IMG/VR virus record: IMGVR_UViG_3300006802_000077
Span: 1 to 64,000 of that record
Strand: one strand, 5' to 3'
Length of the DNA stretch: 64,000 bases
From: a virus
In this document: piece after piece, positions 1 through 9,088 of the stretch
How the letters are laid out: each line of letters opens with the position of its first letter
How positions within the stretch are numbered: the stretch's first letter is position 1
Notes under the pieces: generated by a model
The model's input: only the letters and a program-made list of their open reading frames with translations
The model's database searches: none
What the model was told of the DNA's origin: nothing
Translations under genes and position numbers: made by a program

Positions 1-678
1 AAAAATCAATCAAAAACAAATTCATTAAATGAAATGTCATCAGCTAGAGCTTTTCAAGTTGTTCAACAAAACGATACATTGAAAAAAATATCTGAAGGTG
101 TTAATGCTGCTCAATTTGTTGGTTTTGATCCTATAACTGGTATAACAGCTAAAAAACAAATAAGTTTTGGAGATGTATTCAATTCGATGAAACATGGAAA
201 CGATACACCCAATTTTTCTTCTCTAGTTAATAGAGCTGGTGTAGATTTTCAACAAGCATTTGGTTCTAAAAAAGTTGTTGGTTCTTTTGAAGCTGCACAA
301 CAATTAAGTGAATACATCAAACAAAAAACTCCAGAAATTATTTCAAAATTAGACAATATGGAAAGTTATATCATTCAGAGAACTTCTATAATTAGTAATT
401 TAATGTCAAAAAGGTTGAAAATTGTTATGCCTGGAAATTTTCAACTTTCTTCAGGTTTTAATGTCAATGTTACCGCTCCATCATTTTCGAAAAAGGCTGT
501 TGGTGAGGATAACGAAGACCCTTCTTTGAGTGGTAAATATATAATTACATCATCTAGACAAATTATTGGTTACGACAAACACGAAACGATTATTGAAGTT
601 GCTACAACATCTACAAATAATCCTTTTGTACCTTCAAGTAACCCAACACAAACAAGAGAAATTTTAACATACGTTTAA
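1..678 (+). CDS. 27: Baseplate hub protein, gp27-like, 5'-partial
   Basis: The reading frame is open from base 1, so the gene probably begins upstream; the first ATG is at 34. In T4, gp27 forms the trimeric hub ring that carries the gp5 spike. The visible part contains a 'DPITG...SFGDVFNSMKHGN' segment, like the hub pattern 'DPLT..(F/Y)D.YF.....LN', and a C-terminal stretch 'PSLSGKYIITSSRQII' followed by 'ETIIEVATTS', typical of the final beta domain of myovirus hub proteins. It lies two bases before the gp5-like gene, the usual hub-spike pairing. Sequence similarity to T4 gp27 itself is too weak to see by eye, so the name rests on pattern and position. A different hub-associated protein is possible. 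Confidence 0.6.
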   Translation, partial: KNQSKTNSLNEMSSARAFQVVQQNDTLKKISEGVNAAQFVGFDPITGITAKKQISFGDVFNSMKHGNDTPNFSSLVNRAGVDFQQAFGSKKVVGSFEAAQQLSEYIKQKTPEIISKLDNMESYIIQRTSIISNLMSKRLKIVMPGNFQLSSGFNVNVTAPSFSKKAVGEDNEDPSLSGKYIITSSRQIIGYDKHETIIEVATTSTNNPFVPSSNPTQTREILTYV

Positions 679-679
679 T

Positions 680-1543
680 ATGAGTACAGAAAACCCAGCA
701 TTTACTTGGTGGACAGGCTTTGTAGAAAATAGACAAGACCCTTTAAAAATGGGTCGTTGTCAGGTTAGGTGCGTTGGTTGGCATTCCGAAAACAAATCAG
801 AATTACCAACAGTTAATTTGCCTTGGGCAACACCATTATTACCAATAAACAATCCAACACCTTATTCACCAAAAGAGGGTGATATGGTTTTTGGTTTCTT
901 TACTGATGGTGAAAATGCCCAACAACCAGTTATGATGGGAATATTTCCTAGAATTCCTTTGAAAGAAGGCAATCCTAACGAAGCATTCCAGGACCCAAGA
1001 ACATCTGGAGAATTGTCATCAGCCCCAGTCAAGCCAAACGAGTCTCCAACGAATTACCCAAGGCGTCTTGATGAACCGACTACATCACGCTTGGCAAGAA
1101 ACGAGGAGATTACGGATTCGATTGTTTCCTTAAAGAAAGAAAAGAAACTTGGTAAAGTAGAACCGGACCCTTATTATTCGGCACAATACCCATATAACAA
1201 TGTATATGAATCCGAATCTGGCCACGCTTTGGAGTTTGATGATACTCCAAATGCCGAAAGAATTCATTTATATCACAGGTCGGGTTCATACATTGAAATG
1301 GCCGCAAACGGTGACAGAACGGAAAGAATACAAAGAGATAAATTTGAAGTTGTTGTCGGTAACGAACAAGTATATGTTAAAGGTGATGTAACTGTTTATG
1401 TTGATGGAAATGTTAATATGGATATTGGAGGTAATGCTAGTATGAAAGTTGGAGGAAATTTTAATGCAAATATTGGAGGAACTTGTGATATTACTTCTGG
1501 TGGAAATATGAAACTTAAAGCTCCTAGGATAGATTTGAATTGA
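680..1543 (+). CDS. 5: Baseplate spike protein, gp5-like, without lysozyme domain
   Basis: This 287-residue protein forms the central tail spike. Residues about 8-100 look like the gp5/VgrG OB-fold ('WWTGFVENRQDPLKMGRCQVRC', 'GDMVFGFF'). A charged linker follows (about 100-165). The C-terminal third has short repeats of the type V-x-G-(N/D)-V-x-x-(D/V/M) ('VYVKGDVTVYVDGNVNMDIG'), the signature of the gp5 triple-stranded beta-helix needle. T4 gp5 is about twice as long because it carries a lysozyme domain; nothing resembling that domain is present, so cell-wall lysis must come from elsewhere. The PAAR tip gene follows after one base. The assignment of fold and role is strong; that it trimerises is inferred from the family. 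Confidence 0.85.
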   Translation: MSTENPAFTWWTGFVENRQDPLKMGRCQVRCVGWHSENKSELPTVNLPWATPLLPINNPTPYSPKEGDMVFGFFTDGENAQQPVMMGIFPRIPLKEGNPNEAFQDPRTSGELSSAPVKPNESPTNYPRRLDEPTTSRLARNEEITDSIVSLKKEKKLGKVEPDPYYSAQYPYNNVYESESGHALEFDDTPNAERIHLYHRSGSYIEMAANGDRTERIQRDKFEVVVGNEQVYVKGDVTVYVDGNVNMDIGGNASMKVGGNFNANIGGTCDITSGGNMKLKAPRIDLN

Positions 1544-1544
1544 T

Positions 1545-1841
1545 ATGCCAGCAGTCGTTAGAGTTGGTAGTGATACGCACATAGGCCACGCATCACCGAC
1601 ACCAAATCCTTTTCACAAAACAGCCTATGCATCAGGTTCTTCTGATGTTTTCACAAATAGTAAATCAACAGTAAGAGTTGGAGATGTAACTGGTTGTGGT
1701 GACCCAGCAACATCAGGTTCACCTACTGTTTATGTAAATGGTATACCCGTTCATAGAAAAGGCGATTCTACTGGAGGACATGGCTCTTGGCCAGGCAATG
1801 CTGCATCATCTGGCTCAGGAAATGTATTTGCAAATGGCTAA
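1545..1841 (+). CDS. PAAR-motif spike tip protein
   Basis: This 98-residue protein has the repeated PAAR pattern: 'VRVGSDTHIGHASPTPNPF', 'VRVGDVTGCGDPATSGSPTVYVNGIPVHRKGDSTGGHGSW' (split here as two motifs), ending in a 'GSGNVFANG' strand. In the family, this fold makes a metal-binding cone capping the gp5 or VgrG needle and sharpening it for membrane piercing. Histidines at the 'THIGH', 'PVHRKG' and 'GGHG' positions and a cysteine at 'GCGD' are candidate metal ligands. The gene begins one base after the gp5-like stop and its last 8 bases overlap the next start. Confident assignment. Confidence 0.9.
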   Translation: MPAVVRVGSDTHIGHASPTPNPFHKTAYASGSSDVFTNSKSTVRVGDVTGCGDPATSGSPTVYVNGIPVHRKGDSTGGHGSWPGNAASSGSGNVFANG

Positions 1842-2769
1842 ACCAGATTATTTTCAAATATCGACCCACTTAGAAGGTTTAAAAAATATAGTTTTACCTT
1901 CTTATTATGCGGGAAATGTTAATAGTGTTAATGGATGGTCAAATGTTACTACTTGGTCAAATACTTATGGTGAAATTCCTTATAATTTTATATATGTCCA
2001 AACCACTTATGGAGGAGTTAGAAACCACGGTACCGGTAGTGGCAGCCAAACCGACGCCGTTGCCTCGGAGCCAGGTTCAACCAGATATTTTAAATTTGGA
2101 GATAGTGGTCTTGATAGATATATTACTTTTAATGCTTATGATTATATTGATACAATCAAATATTATTTTATTGCTGGTGATAGTTCCAATGGCTTGGAAA
2201 AGCCTGACGCCGGTGAAAATATAGTTATTGAAGTGAGTGCTGATGGCGGTGTTAATTGGACTATAGCAAATACAATTTATGATACTACCTTGATGACATC
2301 CTGGACTGAAGTTACTGATGTTATATCTGTTAGTGTTACTCCAACAGTTGGAATGAATGTTAGGTTTAGACAAGTTAATTCAAGTGGCAACAACTTTGAC
2401 TGTTATGGTTTAGATAATGTTAGGTTCTATTCTAATGGAACTGAAATTATGATGCAGAATTTTGAACCAGAATTTGGTTGGACGAATGTTATTACTGGAT
2501 CGACGGAAATTTCTATTTCTGTAAATAATGAAATAAAAATTCAAGAAACAAACGATTATATAAATTCAAATTTAATATTGCTTTACACTTTTACTGAAGA
2601 ATTGACTGATGAAGAAAGAGGACTTTTTGATTATGTTTCTCCCGATTATGTTTCTGTTAATCCTGGCACAGGAACAGATATTTACATTTCCGATGAATAC
2701 TATCCTTTTGACAATACGGTTAAAGCAAATAGCTATGTTGGAGTATATTATGATGAGAGGACATTCTAA
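1834..2769 (+). CDS. Jelly-roll (reelin/MAM-like) tail protein
   Basis: I start the protein at 1834 ('MAKPDYFQ', 311 residues), which gives a short overlap with the PAAR gene; an in-frame ATG at 1738 would overlap it by over 100 bases. A 'WSNVTTWSN' stretch near residue 30 is followed by a glycine/serine turn ('GTGSGS') and a beta-rich domain of about 150 residues with 'VIEVSADGGVNWT', 'VRFRQVNSSGNN' and 'GLDNVRFY'. That order resembles reelin- or MAM-type jelly-rolls ('YSTDNGVTW...FRWRQ...WALDNV'). The same module occurs in the two large downstream proteins. Probable surface-exposed tail or baseplate protein; whether it binds a receptor or glycan is unknown. Bases 2028-2075 are markedly GC-richer than the flanks. 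Confidence 0.6.
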   Translation: MAKPDYFQISTHLEGLKNIVLPSYYAGNVNSVNGWSNVTTWSNTYGEIPYNFIYVQTTYGGVRNHGTGSGSQTDAVASEPGSTRYFKFGDSGLDRYITFNAYDYIDTIKYYFIAGDSSNGLEKPDAGENIVIEVSADGGVNWTIANTIYDTTLMTSWTEVTDVISVSVTPTVGMNVRFRQVNSSGNNFDCYGLDNVRFYSNGTEIMMQNFEPEFGWTNVITGSTEISISVNNEIKIQETNDYINSNLILLYTFTEELTDEERGLFDYVSPDYVSVNPGTGTDIYISDEYYPFDNTVKANSYVGVYYDERTF

Positions 2770-5106
2770 ATGACAATAACATTTAGAAAAGATAAAAAAT
2801 ATCCTTTAACTTATCCAGAAATGGATGAGAATTTTCGTGATTTATTGGAAGATACAGACCTACAAAGAGTTACTGAAAATGGTGCCGAGGCTAATATTGG
2901 ATTTTCAGCAAATAATGTTGTTGTAAGTAATACTGTTATTAGATATGGAGCAGATTATTATACAGACACATTTTCAATTTCGGAACTACGTTCTGATAAT
3001 GATATAATAGAACTTGTTGATGATAAGATAAGAGGTACACAACAAGGTCAAATTGCTGCAAACGGTTCTGTTATACAAACAGTTTACACCAATATTAATG
3101 ATATAACACAACAATTGAATTCTTCTGAAATTTTAATAGAATCTTTTAACACATCAATATCTCAAAAAAATTTTTTGAGCCGTTATAAAAGTAAAATAAA
3201 GGTTGAAATTGATTTAAAATATGAACCTTCTAATTTTGATTTAAGTTTTCCATATGTAATAATTGTTACCAGAAATGGAAAAGAGGTTTATCGTTCAACA
3301 CAAAAAATTATTCATACGACAAACATCAATAATTCTCCACCTATAGTTCCTTCAGTATATAATGAAAAAATATTATTTGATGATTTTATTAATCAGAGAA
3401 CTGAAAAATGTGATTATAAATTATATTTCAAATTTGAATTTGATGGCGCATCTGACACTATTTTTACTAACCAAGATTTGATTACGGACATTTCAGCATC
3501 CACTAGAATTTGGGATGATATAGAATATGGAGAAAATGTACATATTATAAGAGCTGGAAAACTTTATGGATGGGGTAATAATCATTATGGTCAATTGGGT
3601 ACAGACGATACTATTTACAGGTCTCTACCAACACAGATAGGGACGGATACAAATTGGGAAAAAATTGATACAAATGGAATGGCTTCTTTTGGACTTAAAA
3701 CTGATGGTACAATATGGGTTTGGGGAGCTACTGGTGTTGTTTCTGGAAATGTTTCTTCTCCTGTTCAAGTTGGAACAGAAACCGATTGGCACATTATAGA
3801 GATGACAAAAAGGCCTTACCAATTTGCAGATAATGAAAAAAACAGTTTCTTCTGTATTCGTGAGTCTGATGGAAAGCTTTTTAGTTTTGGATCCAATTTA
3901 AACGGAATATTAGGAACTAATGATACTGTCGATAGGTCATTACCCACACAAATTGGTCCCACTGGTTCATCGGATTGGTGTCGCCAGATTGAAGCTATAA
4001 ACGGCACCAACATTTTGGCCTGGAAACCAGCAGCTGCCGCAACAATTTGGAGTAGGAATATTAGTAATATTCCCAATGATTCAAATTCTGATCTATATTA
4101 CTCTGCTTGGAACGGTTCTTTTAGTCTCTTTGCTTGGGGAAATAATAAAAGTTCTAAATTTTATCCTTATGTTAGTTCAACTTGGCCAATCGATAGTTAT
4201 AAAAGTTCTCCGGTAAATGTGGGAAGTGGTTTTGTCGATACTTCTCTTTTTCAAATAGATTATGCTGTGAATGACCCAGACGGCAGCGGACCTCTTAGAC
4301 TTAGTAGACACAATAAATCTTTTTCTATTAGTGATAATTATTCTTTATTTTTAAGGAAAGCAAGAAGATTTGACCTTTATAATATACCTTATGGTTATTA
4401 TATGGAGCCCCATTTTCAAGGAGATAACTCTTTAGAACAAGTTGTTGCATATTCATCTCGGGAAATAAGCTACTGGGACGCAGATTTATTAGAAAATAAT
4501 GGCACGAATGGATATAGTTCTCCTGTAAATATTGGTTCACATTGGTTTATAACTGATTTTGATGATTATTTTGGTTATGATGCTGACATCGGTGAAGCAG
4601 TTCATAAAATAGAAGATGCTACTGTTGGGTTTTTAAGTGTACATTCTACACTTGCAAATTCTTTTGTACTTTCTGAAAACAATCATTTATATCCTTTAGG
4701 TACATCTGGTGGAATTCAATTTGGGTGTACCGGCCGAGGACTATCCGAAGAAAATTACTCATTATTTCAAAACACAAAAAAAGTTTCATTTGATGATTTT
4801 TTTATGAACGAAAAAATAGAAAAAGTTGAATGTAATTCACAACAAGTGGAAGTTTTGATACTAACAAATTTGGGAAATATATATGGTTTTGGTCACTTCA
4901 ATAAACACTTATGGAAAGACGTTTATGAACTTTCTTCAGGAAAAACTTGGCCACAAACTCTTAATGGTGAAATATTGGAAGATGAGGAGTATCCTAAGTT
5001 TAATAAACCTGAATTAATACTTAGTAGATTTACTTCTGTTAATGCTGATGAACCATCAATAACATTTAAACACAGTTCTATAACACTAATGGAAACAGTA
5101 TATTAA
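2770..5106 (+). CDS. RCC1-repeat tail protein with DENF anchor motif
   Basis: This is a 778-residue protein. Its N-terminus 'YPLTYPEMDENFRDLLEDTDLQRVTENG' (two overlapping pieces of one motif) is shared with the next two genes and probably docks the protein on the baseplate. From residue about 255 to the end it has RCC1-type repeats: 'LYGWGNNHYGQLGT', 'LKTDGTIWVWG', 'SDGKLFSFGSNLNGILGT', 'FSLFAWGNN', 'NNHLYPLG', 'LGNIYGFG'. Six to seven repeats would make one seven-bladed propeller. RCC1 propellers bind proteins, nucleic acid or lipid in cellular proteins; here a role in host contact is an inference. The start abuts the previous stop and no independent promoter is evident. Function unknown beyond a likely virion component. 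Confidence 0.65.
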   Translation: MTITFRKDKKYPLTYPEMDENFRDLLEDTDLQRVTENGAEANIGFSANNVVVSNTVIRYGADYYTDTFSISELRSDNDIIELVDDKIRGTQQGQIAANGSVIQTVYTNINDITQQLNSSEILIESFNTSISQKNFLSRYKSKIKVEIDLKYEPSNFDLSFPYVIIVTRNGKEVYRSTQKIIHTTNINNSPPIVPSVYNEKILFDDFINQRTEKCDYKLYFKFEFDGASDTIFTNQDLITDISASTRIWDDIEYGENVHIIRAGKLYGWGNNHYGQLGTDDTIYRSLPTQIGTDTNWEKIDTNGMASFGLKTDGTIWVWGATGVVSGNVSSPVQVGTETDWHIIEMTKRPYQFADNEKNSFFCIRESDGKLFSFGSNLNGILGTNDTVDRSLPTQIGPTGSSDWCRQIEAINGTNILAWKPAAAATIWSRNISNIPNDSNSDLYYSAWNGSFSLFAWGNNKSSKFYPYVSSTWPIDSYKSSPVNVGSGFVDTSLFQIDYAVNDPDGSGPLRLSRHNKSFSISDNYSLFLRKARRFDLYNIPYGYYMEPHFQGDNSLEQVVAYSSREISYWDADLLENNGTNGYSSPVNIGSHWFITDFDDYFGYDADIGEAVHKIEDATVGFLSVHSTLANSFVLSENNHLYPLGTSGGIQFGCTGRGLSEENYSLFQNTKKVSFDDFFMNEKIEKVECNSQQVEVLILTNLGNIYGFGHFNKHLWKDVYELSSGKTWPQTLNGEILEDEEYPKFNKPELILSRFTSVNADEPSITFKHSSITLMETVY

Positions 5107-5107
5107 T

Positions 5108-8100
5108 ATGTCTATTACATACAGAGGAAATAAATTTAAAGCTCTAACACATGAAGAGCTCGATGAAAATTTTCGAGATTTGAGATATGATACTGATTTG
5201 CATAGAGTTACAAATTCTGGAAACACAACAAATGTTTCTATAACAGTAGAATCTATTACTGCAAACACAATTACAACAACAAACACTATAATACAAGAAT
5301 TGTCTTTGTTGGCCACAGACGAATTGATTTTTGCTGACGTAGACCCAAATTATTTAAAAAAATCGATTGAGATTTCTGAAAATGTTAAAATAGTTGGCCA
5401 AGAAGGTTCAATCTATGCTCCGGGAAATATTATTCAAGTCAAACAGAAAATTTATGATAAACCTTCAAGATATTATTTTGACCCAACATCCACTTACTCC
5501 TCAGATTTTCTTGGTTGGGACAAATCTAAGAGCTATCCATATTCAGAGGTTTTTAATGACGGTGTATTAAGTTTCACTCCACATTCCACAGACTCAAATA
5601 ATACTGTACAAGTAAATCTTTGTTTAAGTTATTCATTGGATAGTAAAAAAACGTCGTATTCTGGAGAAATTGATATTGAATTATGGGATTATCCCGACTA
5701 TGTGTCTGGTACTTATAAATTTATTACACATTTAGCTACAATAAAATCTGGAACAATTTCTACCGATCCAAACAATGTTTGTGGAAATACTTTACAATCT
5801 TTAAATTTAGTATATCTCGATGAAAATATATCAAACACTAGAAATTATGTAATTAGATTTAAACCGCCCACGAGTTTTTCTCCTAATACCACCTTTCTCA
5901 ATATAAATCAAACCACTCAGATGTATTATGCTTCAAACACTTTTGTTGAAACATCAAATGTGGCGGTTACAACGAGAACATGGGAACCTTACGTTGAAAG
6001 TATAGTTGGTGATGAAGAACTTATTACCAATTTTAATGATGGTAATAACCAATTAGATGTTGCTAATACCGAATCAACCACTTGGGCTTTTGAACGTGGC
6101 ACAGCAAATACGCAAAGATTTGGGCCTAATTATTACACACCAGATTTTGGTGAATATGTAATTAATGGACATCCAGGAACAAAATTTGATGTGATAATGT
6201 ATGACGACTTCAACGAGCCTACAATTAACACCATAAAATGGAATAGTTCATCAACAATCAATTTGGTTTCCGCAAATACTGGTGTTAGTGCAACAGGAAA
6301 TACCGAAGGCTTAAGAGTTCCTGATATTAAAGCCACAAATGAAATTGTTTTATCTGTGAACGATTATTCAGATGGCCAAAATTTAATTTCACAAAGTTCT
6401 ACAGATTGGGATATAGCAAATTGTAATTCTGAAATTTTTGTTTGTGAATTGGATGACGTTAATTTAGCTTTTTCTAGAAAACTTTATCCTCCGATGCAGT
6501 TTTTACCTGGTTATACTGATACATCAATACCAGCTGGTTATAATCAAGAAGAAGAATGTTTGGCTTATGTTAATAATCGTTGGACTTTTCCAAAAAATCC
6601 TAAATCTTCAAACAACGCAATTGTTTTCCCCGGCGGCTGGGATAATAGACTTGATAGAAAAATAGAGTTATATTCTAAATTTTTAGATTTAACTAATTAT
6701 ACACATATTAGTTTTTATATGATAAGAGGAACTGCTGGAAATGGTTATTATAGGACTCGGTATTCTGGCGGTGTCACTCCATATATGCAATTAGATTTTC
6801 GAACTGCAAACAAATCTTCGTTAGGCTCGCCAGAACCTTTTACTGGAAGTACCGGCATTTATACAAGCCGTGACGAAAAATCATTGTCAATTTCCAGTAG
6901 CAATTATGGATTACAATACTTAAATCAAAATAATATGTTTGAATGGGAAAAATATCATTTGGAAATTCCAGCAGCAGCAAGAGTTAACAATATGAGAATA
7001 CATTTTGCATTTTATTACAATGATTTTTGGTTTGCTATACAAGATTTAACAGTATACAATGAAGCAAATTTAGATTCAAGCTCTTGTTACTATCTAAAAA
7101 CTGACGAAAATAATTATGGAACTTGTGTTTTGGAAAGTAATAATATAGATTTGTCAAACACATATGGTTTAACTTATTATTTTGCTTATGGAACCGATAC
7201 TAATGGTGGCCGAGAGTTGAATAATAGAGGTTGTAGTGTAATAAACTCAGAAACAATATATGATGATTTTGAAACAGGTACATTAAATTCTTCTTTGTGG
7301 GACACAGCTAATAGTGAAGGTTTTTTTGTAGCTTCTTCTGGTACAGGAACTGGAACAGGAGGGTTTATAAGTCCTTATGGAAATTATTATTTAAATACAA
7401 CTGTTTGTCCAACTGGCCGCAATTACAGACTTTTGATAAGTAAACCATTAGATTTAACAAGTTACACACATTTTGGTTACACATCTATTAAAGGAAACAA
7501 CACCAACGGCGGCACCACAACAACCTTTACGCATTATGCGACATTATTAGATGAGAGATTAGACGGCCATTATAGAGGTTCCGGCTATACATATTCAAAC
7601 TTTACTCAAGCCGGTGTTTGTACTACCGGCGAATCATCTAGTATAGACACATCTTATACGATTGATGACCATTTGTTCAGACAGCCTATTGGAGACGAAT
7701 CGGAATATGATGGTAACATATTAGAAGCCGACAAAACGGTCGTTTGGGGTAAATCTTTGTATTTGATTCCTGAAAGTTGGAGAAAAAGTAATGTTGTTTT
7801 AATTATAGAGGTATATGACGGTAATAACGACGACGGATATTATGCATTTGATAATATATTTTTCACCAATGATGTAACTCCATCAGCCAACATTCAAATA
7901 GAAATAGTGAATGATAATGAAACATGGAATTCAAGTAATATTAATTTATCAACTTGGTTGCCTTTTTATTCTCATTTTGAGAATGACCCTACATACGGAA
8001 CAAATCCGAACTATGTAATACCTAGATTGAGACAAACAACTTATAATTGGACACAGGAAAGACTTTACATACCTCCAAATTATCGAAAAGAAAACTCAAA

Positions 8101-9073
8101 ACTTAGAATAAAGGTCCATAACGCTACAGGCGACATAGGATTAAAAGATTTAAGATTTTATCAATTTGAAAAAAGCAATTCAAATTATTATTTACCTTTC
8201 TATAATCAGAATATTTTTTACGACCCTCAGCCGCCAAGCAGTGAGGGTTATGCAGCTTATGTTGTAGAAATACCTAAAATACTAACCAAATCTTTTTTCT
8301 CTCCAAACTTATCAAAAATCAAATTTGATGTTTTCACAGGAGGTGTTGGCGGCCGCCAATCGAACCAGATGGACAATTATTCATATATTATAAGGGCCAC
8401 GGACAACCAGCGTTCATCACGTTATATATATTCACAATGGAAAACAACACCCAATACTCCACCTATGGAAAATTGGTTTTCTTCTCGACATTCGAACTTT
8501 ATGTATGACTCAAAAATTAATTATTACAACGGTCTTTCACCGTCCGACACCTATCTAACTGGCACTTCATTTTATTTAAATGTCAAAATACATTATTCGA
8601 TGACTGGAAATGATGGGGATTGGTTTGTTCATGATATTGGTTCAAAAGAAATTGTAAGAGGTGACAACCCTCAATACGGGTATTATGCTAATTATAAAAG
8701 ATTGGCTACTTCTTTAGGACAACAAATAGAAATTGAAATTCCTGGTGATGCAGCACAATCTAATTATAAAAAACTCGAAATGTGGATTACTGCTAGTTAT
8801 GACTACTCATCATACGCCACATATGAAGGAAAACGAATAACAACATTATCTTACGAAGGTGACCCAGAAAGTCAAACTGACCCAGATATAGCTCATAAAT
8901 TTTTACCTAGAGCAACTGTTGCTATAACTAAAGTGGTTGGATTTGATGGTAACATAATGAATCAGCCAATTGATATTACGGAATATGTTGTTGAAGGATA
9001 TACAGTTTTTAATGATACGAATCAATCAAATCCACAATCATCTTTGACTGCATTTGAAATCGTTAAGGACTGA
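5108..9073 (+). CDS. Large multi-jelly-roll tail protein with DENF anchor motif
   Basis: The 1321-residue product starts with the same anchor motif ('LTHEELDENFRDLRYDTDL') as its neighbours. The rest is beta-rich and made of several jelly-roll-like modules. One is introduced by 'TLNSSLWDTANSEG' and 'SSGTGTGTGGF' at about residues 725-760 and ends in 'YAFDNIFFTND'. Others contain 'LDLTNYTHISFYMIRG', 'PLDLTSYTHFGYTSIKG' and 'LRIKVHNATGDIGLKDLRFY'. The recurring 'LDLT..TH..(F/Y)..I(K/R)G' phrase marks the repeated unit. RCC1 motifs are absent, unlike both flanking proteins. Bases 7500-7640 and 8340-8420 use many GGC and GCC codons unlike the AT-rich surroundings. A structural, probably host-contacting protein; the precise function is not recognised. 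Confidence 0.6.
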   Translation: MSITYRGNKFKALTHEELDENFRDLRYDTDLHRVTNSGNTTNVSITVESITANTITTTNTIIQELSLLATDELIFADVDPNYLKKSIEISENVKIVGQEGSIYAPGNIIQVKQKIYDKPSRYYFDPTSTYSSDFLGWDKSKSYPYSEVFNDGVLSFTPHSTDSNNTVQVNLCLSYSLDSKKTSYSGEIDIELWDYPDYVSGTYKFITHLATIKSGTISTDPNNVCGNTLQSLNLVYLDENISNTRNYVIRFKPPTSFSPNTTFLNINQTTQMYYASNTFVETSNVAVTTRTWEPYVESIVGDEELITNFNDGNNQLDVANTESTTWAFERGTANTQRFGPNYYTPDFGEYVINGHPGTKFDVIMYDDFNEPTINTIKWNSSSTINLVSANTGVSATGNTEGLRVPDIKATNEIVLSVNDYSDGQNLISQSSTDWDIANCNSEIFVCELDDVNLAFSRKLYPPMQFLPGYTDTSIPAGYNQEEECLAYVNNRWTFPKNPKSSNNAIVFPGGWDNRLDRKIELYSKFLDLTNYTHISFYMIRGTAGNGYYRTRYSGGVTPYMQLDFRTANKSSLGSPEPFTGSTGIYTSRDEKSLSISSSNYGLQYLNQNNMFEWEKYHLEIPAAARVNNMRIHFAFYYNDFWFAIQDLTVYNEANLDSSSCYYLKTDENNYGTCVLESNNIDLSNTYGLTYYFAYGTDTNGGRELNNRGCSVINSETIYDDFETGTLNSSLWDTANSEGFFVASSGTGTGTGGFISPYGNYYLNTTVCPTGRNYRLLISKPLDLTSYTHFGYTSIKGNNTNGGTTTTFTHYATLLDERLDGHYRGSGYTYSNFTQAGVCTTGESSSIDTSYTIDDHLFRQPIGDESEYDGNILEADKTVVWGKSLYLIPESWRKSNVVLIIEVYDGNNDDGYYAFDNIFFTNDVTPSANIQIEIVNDNETWNSSNINLSTWLPFYSHFENDPTYGTNPNYVIPRLRQTTYNWTQERLYIPPNYRKENSKLRIKVHNATGDIGLKDLRFYQFEKSNSNYYLPFYNQNIFYDPQPPSSEGYAAYVVEIPKILTKSFFSPNLSKIKFDVFTGGVGGRQSNQMDNYSYIIRATDNQRSSRYIYSQWKTTPNTPPMENWFSSRHSNFMYDSKINYYNGLSPSDTYLTGTSFYLNVKIHYSMTGNDGDWFVHDIGSKEIVRGDNPQYGYYANYKRLATSLGQQIEIEIPGDAAQSNYKKLEMWITASYDYSSYATYEGKRITTLSYEGDPESQTDPDIAHKFLPRATVAITKVVGFDGNIMNQPIDITEYVVEGYTVFNDTNQSNPQSSLTAFEIVKD

Positions 9074-9074
9074 C

Positions 9075-9082
9075 TATAAATA
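9075..9082 (+). promoter_or_regulatory. T4-type late promoter (TATAAATA)
   Basis: A perfect TATAAATA octamer, the T4 late-promoter core, lies in the 15-base gap before the giant gene. The family's start point falls about 6 bases after the octamer, which would place transcription start at or next to the ATG at 9089. The message would then be nearly leaderless. The octamer could be chance in AT-rich DNA, but it is intergenic and exact. Confidence 0.55.
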
Positions 9083-9088
9083 AATTTT

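Noticed and set aside
1738-1833. Upstream in-frame start for the 1834 gene
   Set aside because: It would overlap the PAAR gene by more than 100 bases, and the first 32 residues look like out-of-frame PAAR sequence; the ATG at 1834 gives the usual short overlap.
8349-8358. GCGGCCGC octamer as a special site
   Set aside because: It is a rare octamer in AT-rich DNA but lies within a GC-rich coding patch encoding Gly-Gly-Arg; no sign of function beyond codon use.
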